Shown here: positions 59,485 through 64,000 of the stretch, one piece after another
How positions within the stretch are numbered: the first letter of the stretch is position 1
Layout: the number at the start of each line of letters is the position of its first letter
Assembly (NCBI GenBank): GCA_963767645.1
Contig: CAVYEW010000005.1
Span: forward strand, 62,001 to 126,000
Direction of reading: 5' to 3'
Source of the DNA: DATFDN01 sp963767645
Lineage (GTDB): Bacteria; Pseudomonadota; Alphaproteobacteria; Acetobacterales; Acetobacteraceae
DNA: 64,000 bases
The notes under the pieces: generated by a model
Told to the model about the DNA's origin: nothing
Database searches by the model: none
What the model saw: the letters and a program-made list of their open reading frames with translations, nothing else
Translations under genes and position numbers: made by a program

Positions 59485-59549
59485 AGCGCAACGCTTCCCG
59501 TACCCCTCTCCCATCTGCTACCGGAGCGGCGCCCAATTCGGAGAGCGCC

Positions 59550-60071
59550 ATGTCAGAGACGTCACCGCAGGCCGGAGCCCAGCAGCGCCCGCCGCTCGTC
59601 GTCAACATCCAATACGTGAAGGATTTGTCCTTCGAGGTTCCAGGCGCTCCGCAGATCTTCACCCAACTCCGGGCTCAGCCCTCGGTGAACATCAACCTCG
59701 ATGTGCAGGCGAGACGGGTGCAGGAAGGCCAGGAAGTATTCGAGGTGTCCCTGCTGATCCGCGCCGAGGCGCAGGACGCCCAAGAGCCGCGCGGCGGGAA
59801 CGGTGCGGGACCGGCGCCGAATACGGTGTTCGTGGCCGAGATGACCTACTCCGGCGTGTTCACCCTGTCCGGCCTGCCGGAGAATGCCGTCGAGCCGGTG
59901 CTGCTGGTGGAGTGCCCGCGCATCCTGTTCCCCTTCGCCCGCAACCTGCTGGCCGACGTGACCCGGGAAGGCGGGTTTCCCCCCGTATTGCTGCAGCCGA
60001 TCGACTTCGTCGCCCTGTGGCAGGCACGGCGCGCCCAGGGCCAGGCTCAAGCGCCGCAGGCCGTGGCATGA
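59550..60071 (+). CDS. secB: Protein-export chaperone SecB
   Basis: A cytoplasmic tetrameric chaperone that keeps preproteins unfolded and hands them to SecA. The 173-residue protein has VVNIQYVKDLSFEVPGAPQI, INLDVQARRV, AEMTYSGVFTLSGLP and ILFPFARNLLADVTREGGFP, VLLQPIDFVALW, the full SecB pattern. The Ala/Gln-rich tail is typical of alphaproteobacteria. It is convergent with the DUF6065-like gene. Confidence 0.97.
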   Translation: MSETSPQAGAQQRPPLVVNIQYVKDLSFEVPGAPQIFTQLRAQPSVNINLDVQARRVQEGQEVFEVSLLIRAEAQDAQEPRGGNGAGPAPNTVFVAEMTYSGVFTLSGLPENAVEPVLLVECPRILFPFARNLLADVTREGGFPPVLLQPIDFVALWQARRAQGQAQAPQAVA

Positions 60072-60138
60072 CGCCCGAGGGATTGGGGAGCGGTCCTGGC
60101 GGGGCCGGAGCTGAGATGTCGGACCCTGAGCTGTCTAT

Positions 60139-60912
60139 TTAGGCAGCCTTCCTTGCCGCGAAGGGACATCCCTTGCGGCGCTTGCGTGCCGCCACCGCAT
60201 AGGCGCCGAACGGCCGGTCCGGGTCGGCGCTCGGGCCGGCGATGCTCCTCTGATAGTCCGCCCAGTCCGCCGCGCCGAATCCGTCGAGGTCGGCCACGAA
60301 CTCGTGCGCGGCGAGCGTTGCTTCCGCATAGGCGATGCGCGGCAGCGGCTGGACTTGCAGGAGCGGGAAGTCGGCGGCAAGCCGCACCGGGACGCCGGTG
60401 CGGGTCAGCCGCAGATTGGTGAACAGCGGCCCGAACCAGCGGTCGCTCTCCACGATGCCTTCATACACCGCGTACCCGCCTGGTCCGGGCAGGTTGGCGG
60501 GGCCGCGCACCAGCAGGCTCCAGCCCGGCGCGGCACGCGCCATCAACCCGGTCCAGACCTGCACGGTGCCGGGCTCCGGCAACGCGGTCAGCATCGGCGG
60601 GGCGCAGCCGCGCAGCCCTTCCGGCGCAGCCTGGTCGAAGCGATCGACCTGGTTGGGATACTGCGCGGAGGGTTGCAGCGGCAGCCAATCGGCAGCGCCC
60701 GCATGATGCCAGAACACCTCGGCACCATCCCAGATCAGCCGCAGCTCCATCGGCGGGAAGACATACCAGCCGAACGAAGCGGCCGAGGTGAGCGCCTCGC
60801 AGTAACGGTAGGCGCGGGTCGGCAGCGTCCCAAGCGCCGAGCGGTCGGCGCGCTGCGGCGGGCGTGCCTGCTCGATCAGGCGATAGAACCGTGCGGTTGG
60901 CTGGACCGACAT
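60139..60912 (-). CDS. DUF6065-like conserved protein
   Basis: A 257-residue protein beginning MSVQPTARFYRLIEQARPPQ, with RADRSALGTLPTRAYRYCEA, GWYVFPPMELRLIWDGAEVF, LPEPGTVQVWTGLMARAAPG, YEGIVESDRWFGPLFTNLRL and LLQVQPLPRIAYAE. I recognise this as the uncharacterised DUF6065 family. There is no signal or membrane segment. The ATG at 60912 has GAGGAGG before it. A 58-residue peptide gene ends 35 bases upstream on the same strand, probably in one transcript. Nothing in the sequence names its reaction. Confidence 0.6.
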   Translation of the reverse strand: MSVQPTARFYRLIEQARPPQRADRSALGTLPTRAYRYCEALTSAASFGWYVFPPMELRLIWDGAEVFWHHAGAADWLPLQPSAQYPNQVDRFDQAAPEGLRGCAPPMLTALPEPGTVQVWTGLMARAAPGWSLLVRGPANLPGPGGYAVYEGIVESDRWFGPLFTNLRLTRTGVPVRLAADFPLLQVQPLPRIAYAEATLAAHEFVADLDGFGAADWADYQRSIAGPSADPDRPFGAYAVAARKRRKGCPFAARKAA

Positions 60913-60947
60913 GCCTGCCTCCTCGCGAATCGATGGAAGGATTGCGA

Positions 60948-61124
60948 TCAGGCGCCGGAGCGATCCGCCGGCAGACGGTAGCCGGCGCCGAAGCGGATAC
61001 GACCGGGATCGGCGATTTCGGCCGGCACCGGCGCTGGCAGGCGGCAACCGACGCGGAGGCGAATCCGCCGCGCTTCTTCGGTATCGGGAGATGGCGGGCG
61101 GGGCAGCAATTCGGTCTTGTTCAT
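60948..61124 (-). CDS. 58-residue peptide with an internal motif repeat
   Basis: The minus frame from ATG 61122-61124 reads MNKTELLPRPPSPDTEEARR, then a repeat: RIRLRVGCRLPAPV and RIRFGAGYRLPADR, separated by PAEIADPG. AGGAGA lies 6 bases before the ATG, so translation looks intended. The protein is short, basic and soluble, with one cysteine. It precedes the DUF6065-like gene and lies downstream of a strong hairpin. No family is recognised; a regulatory or substrate-peptide role is possible but unproven. Confidence 0.6.
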   Translation of the reverse strand: MNKTELLPRPPSPDTEEARRIRLRVGCRLPAPVPAEIADPGRIRFGAGYRLPADRSGA

Positions 61125-61180
61125 ATCTGTTCTCCTGCGTGGATGCTCGCATCGCGGCCGGCCTGCCCGCTCCAAACAGA

Positions 61181-61210
61181 AACGGCCCCGTCGGAGCGGA
61201 CGGGGCCGTT
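61181..61210 (-). terminator. Strong 12-bp hairpin before the peptide gene (terminator or attenuator)
   Basis: AACGGCCCCGTC and GACGGGGCCGTT pair perfectly around GGAGCG. On the minus strand the stem is followed by TCTGTTT, so it can act as an intrinsic terminator for transcripts heading toward the peptide gene, whose start is 57 bases further on. In that place it looks like a leader attenuator rather than an end-of-operon terminator. Confidence 0.6.
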
Positions 61211-61306
61211 CGTTGATGGAAGGAAGCGGGGCGCATGTCGCCCGTCGATGCCGAACTGATAACCATCATTTCAGTATCAGTCAAGCTTATTTTCCCAATT
61301 ATCCCT

Positions 61307-61335
61307 TTGACATAGCATCTCGGATCGGCTATAGG
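61307..61335 (+). promoter_or_regulatory. Sigma-70-type promoter inside the IS1595 left repeat
   Basis: TTGACA (61307-61312), a 17-base spacer and TATAGG (61330-61335) form a good housekeeping promoter, about 23 bases before the transposase ATG. The -35 box is part of the terminal inverted repeat, so the right end carries the same TTGACA pointing inward. Confidence 0.7.
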
Positions 61336-61357
61336 TCAAGGCAGAAAGAGGCCCGCC

Positions 61358-62305
61358 ATGACTGTCAACCTTTCCGACCCGATCTTCCATGATGGAGATG
61401 CCGCCCGCGCCCACATGGAGGCGATCCGCTGGCCGAACGGTCCCTTTTGCCCGCACTGCGGCTCGGTCGATAACATCACTCGCTTGGCGGGCGAATCCCA
61501 TCGGCCCGGCCTGCACCAGTGCAATGCGTGCCGGGGCCACTTCACGGTCACGAACGGCTCCGTCATGGAGCGCAGCCACGTCCCTCTGACCAAGTGGGTT
61601 CTGGCCTTCCACCTGATGGCCGCGAGCAAGAAGGGCATGAGCGCGCATCAGCTCTCCCGTATGCTCGACGTGACCTACAAGACCGCTTGGTTCATGGCGC
61701 ACCGCATCCGCGAGGCGATGACGGACACGGCGCCTCCCCCGCTCGGCGGCAAGGGCAAGGTGATCGAGGCCGACGAGACCTACCACGGCAAGCGTGAGAC
61801 GCCGGTTGAGCGCAGCCGGAACGCCCGCAAGGTATATCTCAAGAGCGGCAAGTCGGCGCAGAAGCGCCCGATCTTCGGCTTGGTCGAGCGCGGCGGCGAG
61901 GCGCGCGCCTACTTCGTCCGTCGCGTGACCGCCAAGAATTTGCGTAACATCCTAGTGTGCAACGCGGATCGCAAGTCCCGCTTGCACACGGACGAGAGCA
62001 ACCTTTACCCGGAGGTTGGCAAGGAGTTCTCGAAACACGAGACGGTGCGCCACTCCGCCAAGGAGTATGCGCGCGACGACGTGAACACCAACTCGGTAGA
62101 GGGCTTCTTCGGCATCTTCAAACGCGGCATGACCGGCGTGTACCACCATTGCGGCGAGGAGCACTTGCAGCGTTATCTAGATGAGTTCGCGTTTCGCTAC
62201 TCCAATCGTTCAAAGCTTGGCGTTGACGATGCCGAGCGCGCCACACGCGCGATCAAGGGCGCTGAAGGCAAGCGGCTAACCTATCAGGGAACTACGTCGG
62301 CCTAA
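61358..62305 (+). CDS. IS1595-family transposase
   Basis: A 315-residue transposase. The N-terminal zinc ribbon has two CxxC pairs (FCPHCGSVDN and QCNACRGHF), followed by the helix-turn-helix GMSAHQLSRMLDVTYKTAWF. The DDE (ISXO2-like) core has IEADETYHGKR, LHTDESNLYPEVG and NTNSVEGFFGIFKRGMTGVY. The frame is intact and the promoter, the end repeats and the target duplication are present, so the element is likely active or recently active. Confidence 0.95.
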   Translation: MTVNLSDPIFHDGDAARAHMEAIRWPNGPFCPHCGSVDNITRLAGESHRPGLHQCNACRGHFTVTNGSVMERSHVPLTKWVLAFHLMAASKKGMSAHQLSRMLDVTYKTAWFMAHRIREAMTDTAPPPLGGKGKVIEADETYHGKRETPVERSRNARKVYLKSGKSAQKRPIFGLVERGGEARAYFVRRVTAKNLRNILVCNADRKSRLHTDESNLYPEVGKEFSKHETVRHSAKEYARDDVNTNSVEGFFGIFKRGMTGVYHHCGEEHLQRYLDEFAFRYSNRSKLGVDDAERATRAIKGAEGKRLTYQGTTSA

Positions 62306-62371
62306 AGACCCCGAAGCAGTTGGCCCGCGCTTTCTTGCGATGGAGGAAACGCCAAGCAAACAGGGAAGCCG

Positions 62372-62656
62372 ATGACGGTACGGGGAGCTAAACCAGAGAG
62401 GCTGCTATCACAAAGCACGGCAACGCTCATAGTTTTACAGGAGCTTCTGAGCGCACTCGTGGAGAAAGGCTTCCTCCAACCCGCAGAAGTCTCCGCGCTC
62501 AAGCGTAGATGTCTGTTGACCGCTGACGGTCTTCAGGAACATGGGACGACTTCACATCAGGTTGGGGGAGCCAGGATCGCAGAAGCGATTGAGCGGCTTT
62601 TCGAGCCATTGGAAGAAGGGTTAAGGGAAAGCGGTTTACTTCCGGGTCGAAAGTAG
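62372..62656 (+). CDS. IS1595 cargo gene 1, unknown 94-residue protein
   Basis: The protein reads MTVRGAKPERLLSQSTATLI, VLQELLSALVEKGFLQPAEV and ARIAEAIERLFEPLEEGLRE, a helical, charged, soluble protein. AGGGAAG lies before the ATG. It follows the transposase by 66 bases in the same direction. No family is recognised. Its position between the transposase and the HEPN-motif gene makes it part of the cargo of the element. Confidence 0.6.
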   Translation: MTVRGAKPERLLSQSTATLIVLQELLSALVEKGFLQPAEVSALKRRCLLTADGLQEHGTTSHQVGGARIAEAIERLFEPLEEGLRESGLLPGRK

Positions 62657-62713
62657 CGGCTAAATTGGAAATAGCCGAACGACGGTCTTTAAGGCCATCC
62701 CCTTCAATCTCAG

Positions 62714-62890
62714 TCATCGCTGCTCCTTCACCCTGTTGTCAGCCGAACGCATACCAGAAGCCTTCTGTTTGCTCGACTTTACTGACGTCCTAGGATGGGG
62801 CGGCGTGTTCAGCGCACGCCGCAGGGCCTCGTCGCGGCGGCGCTCGATGTCACTCTCGTTATAGGAGCCGCTTGATGGCTTCCGATCCAC
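62714..62890 (-). CDS. IS1595 cargo gene 2, 58-residue basic protein
   Basis: On the minus strand, GTG 62888-62890 starts a frame reading MDRKPSSGSYNESDIERRRD, EALRRALNTPPHPRTSVKSS and KQKASGMRSADNRVKEQR. The composition, with an ESDIERRRDEALRRALNTPP core, is that of a real small protein. No strong ribosome-binding site is seen. It overlaps the start of the HEPN-motif gene head-on. The family is unknown to me, but the core looks like one I associate with short accessory genes. Confidence 0.45.
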   Translation of the reverse strand: MDRKPSSGSYNESDIERRRDEALRRALNTPPHPRTSVKSSKQKASGMRSADNRVKEQR

Positions 62891-63490
62891 TCGATCCTCC
62901 GATCCGCACTGGCGTCGAAGATATTGGGGGCGCCCTCAGAGAATCCATGGTGTCAGTTCCCCATCGCTAGCGTCGGGGATTTCGACAGTGACGTGACTTT
63001 TGCAGCGGTTGGTCGCGCCCTCTCCAACTGGAATGAATACGAGCATGCCCTCGCCTACCTGTTTTCGAGCTTTATCGCGCTAAACCGGCAGGCACTAGCA
63101 GCCATTAGGGCGCTTGGAGCCATTCATTCATTTGAAGGAAGGCTTGAAATGGTCCGGGAGGCCGGCAGAACGTATTTCAACTATCGACCACATATAGAAA
63201 TGAAAAAGCGATTTGCAGAAATCCTGCATCATGGCAAAATGTTTGTCGCGAGGCGCAATGAGATTGCCCACGGCCAAGTTAGGCCCTTCCCTGTGCAGCC
63301 AGAGGGGATGCCACAACAGTTTTGCCTCGTTCCTTCTTGGTTCGATCCAAAAAAGACAACCGTTGAGGGCGGCCCCTTAATAGCCTACTCGTCACGAGAG
63401 CTTCTTTTTTACTCGAACGAGTTCTCGAAGCTTCCTCTCCCAGTATATGCGCTCAACCACCACATTGTTGTCTCCGAACCATCGCTATGA
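62874..63490 (+). pseudogene. IS1595 cargo gene 3, HEPN-motif protein with a probable one-base frameshift
   Basis: From TTG 62924 a 188-residue helical protein is open, with YEHALAYLFSSFIALNRQ and ARRNEIAHGQV: Arg 111 to His 116 of RNEIAH is the HEPN RNase signature. Its N-terminus looks cut. From ATG 62874, which has an AGGAG site, the frame reads MASDPLDPPIRTGVEDIGG and then drifts. Taking one G from the GGGGG run at 62926-62930 joins them as VEDIGAPSENPWCQFPI. The native gene is probably 62874-63490. An error in the run or a real mutation is the question. Confidence 0.6.
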
Positions 63491-63638
63491 ACACATCTGT
63501 GGCGATGATGCGCGTTAGATCATCGACTGTATCATCATACGAGTTCGCGACTACATTAGCGCCCGCCTCTGCCATCTCGGGCGTCACCTCGATCTCATCC
63601 ATCTGAGCCGGCCTGTCACGCTCGTCTATTTTAGCCAT
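63453..63638 (-). CDS. IS1595 cargo gene 4, 61-residue acidic protein
   Basis: From ATG 63636-63638 the minus frame reads MAKIDERDRPAQMDEIEVTP, EMAEAGANVVANSYDDTVDD and LTRIIATDVFIAMVRRQQCG. It is an acidic helical protein with no family name that I recognise. It is read inward from the right end and its 3' part overlaps the HEPN-motif gene by 38 bases. An in-frame TTG two codons upstream is an alternative start. Confidence 0.5.
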   Translation of the reverse strand: MAKIDERDRPAQMDEIEVTPEMAEAGANVVANSYDDTVDDLTRIIATDVFIAMVRRQQCGG

Positions 63639-63852
63639 TGTCAAACCGCTATGTCAAAGGGATAATTAGGCTTATATTCCTAGATGCGCCTCCTGCTGGC
63701 CCGGGCGAATATTATGGCTCGCGAATTGTTTGCGATGCGGTTATATTTTGCCTCTGCCGGCCTGTATCAGACAGTCGTTCGCGAGGCTATCGATCCACCA
63801 TCCGGGCATATCCGACCCGACTGCCGTGCGGCAGCCAAAGGCAGGAGCCGCG

Positions 63853-64000
63853 TTGCATGTGCGCCTGTTCGGGGTCATGGACGCATGGGACGCGGCCGGG
63901 ACGTCCGCGCTGCCGAAGATGCGCAAGACCCGGGCAGTGCTGGCCATACTCGCGCTGCGCTCGCCCCAGCCGGTGCCGCGCGGCCATCTTACTGCGCTGC
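63853..64000 (+). CDS. BTAD/SARP-type transcriptional regulator, N-terminal part (runs off the window)
   Basis: From TTG 63853, with CAGGAG before it, the frame reads LHVRLFGVMDAWDAAGTSAL, PKMRKTRAVLAILALRSPQP and VPRGHLTAL and is open to the edge. This is the start of the OmpR-like DNA-binding domain of SARP/AfsR-type regulators (xVRLFG, KxRALLAxLAL, xRxxLxxLLW). About 49 codons are visible. It is divergent from the peptide/DUF6065-like genes, separated by the IS1595 copy. The original intergenic region was about 340 bp long; 63679-63852 holds no other gene. Confidence 0.7.
   Translation, partial: MHVRLFGVMDAWDAAGTSALPKMRKTRAVLAILALRSPQPVPRGHLTAL

Larger units (their letters stand above)
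61294..63670. mobile_element. IS1595-family element with cargo genes
   Basis: The left end begins CCCAATTATCCCTTTGACAT and the right end, reversed, CCTAATTATCCCTTTGACAT, both followed by AGC, giving a terminal inverted repeat of 23 bp with one mismatch. The flanks are CTTATTTT (61286-61293) and CTTATATT (63671-63678), a near-perfect 8-bp target duplication as IS1595 elements make. At 2377 bp it is twice the transposase length, because four small genes lie behind the transposase. Confidence 0.88.

Noticed and set aside
61139..61284. Minus-strand extension of the DUF6065-like frame to 61284
   Set aside because: It would fuse through the hairpin and the peptide gene region; the ATG at 60912 has a proper ribosome-binding site and marks the family start.
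1..64000. CRISPR arrays, rRNA genes and prophage structural genes
   Set aside because: No regularly spaced repeats, rRNA-like blocks or capsid/tail-type proteins were seen; the RusA-like gene alone does not make a prophage.

Overview
The window is GC-rich (roughly two thirds G+C by eye) and has the gene content of an alphaproteobacterium. Pointers are SecB, a HIG1-type twin-TM protein, an etfB-etfA-hbd cluster, a ChrR-type cupin, DUF29, DUF1203 and an AtzG/AtzE-like pair. An environmental member of the Rhodospirillales/Acetobacterales is my best guess, from gene style only. No rRNA, tRNA or CRISPR array was found. Product names rest on motif and family recognition; no search was run.

Layout. 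1-7.6 kb: family-5 uracil-DNA glycosylase, a sulfite-oxidase-like molybdoenzyme, a scar of three gene relics (AidB-like, antitoxin-like, smpB 3' end), DUF29, smpB, dapA, a soluble lytic transglycosylase, a di-heme peroxidase and an unlisted 54-residue membrane peptide. 7.7-18.3 kb: a frameshifted membrane protein, a GGDEF-EAL c-di-GMP protein, a cupredoxin, a Crp/Fnr regulator, a PPP-fold protein that has lost its metal ligands, three luciferase-like monooxygenases, a REP-like repeat and an M16 peptidase relic. 18.3-24.8 kb: a DUF3857/transglutaminase gene split by one TAG, DUF445, a frameshifted Gly-rich secreted protein, a second lytic transglycosylase and parE.

24.8-28.5 kb is an accessory island: an IS630-family element ends 2 bp before the TTG start of a RusA-like resolvase gene. 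That gene is followed by a PD-(D/E)XK plus HEPN-motif protein whose last codons are replaced by an IS3-family (IS407-like) element flanked by a CCAC duplication. 28.5-44.8 kb: SCO1 and PCuAC copper chaperones, ppk-ppx, an MFS transporter, ChrR-type cupin, PH-domain protein plus 3-methyladenine glycosylase, a 2-hydroxyacid dehydrogenase, an ion channel, the second REP-like copy, PqiA, SDR plus monooxygenase, the AtzG/AtzE-like pair and a branched-chain-type solute-binding protein. 44.9-60.1 kb: a membrane J-protein with a 3' frameshift, alpha/beta hydrolase, DUF1203, an SMP-30 / MmgE-PrpD / Ldh2 catabolic run, hbd-etfA-etfB, MscS plus a 2OG-Fe dioxygenase, a two-repeat molybdopterin-domain-like protein with one missing base, and secB.

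60.1-64 kb: a DUF6065-like protein with a 58-residue upstream peptide that repeats an RIR...RLPA motif faces away from a BTAD/SARP-type regulator running off the window. Their shared intergenic region has been split by a 2.4-kb IS1595-family element (terminal inverted repeats, near-perfect 8-bp target duplication, promoter inside the left repeat) that carries four small cargo genes, one with a HEPN RNEIAH motif. The two most interesting loci are the RusA plus PD-(D/E)XK-HEPN island and this SARP/peptide/DUF6065 locus with its cargo-bearing IS1595. A third theme is the number of genes broken by exactly one base, which could be real decay or assembly error.
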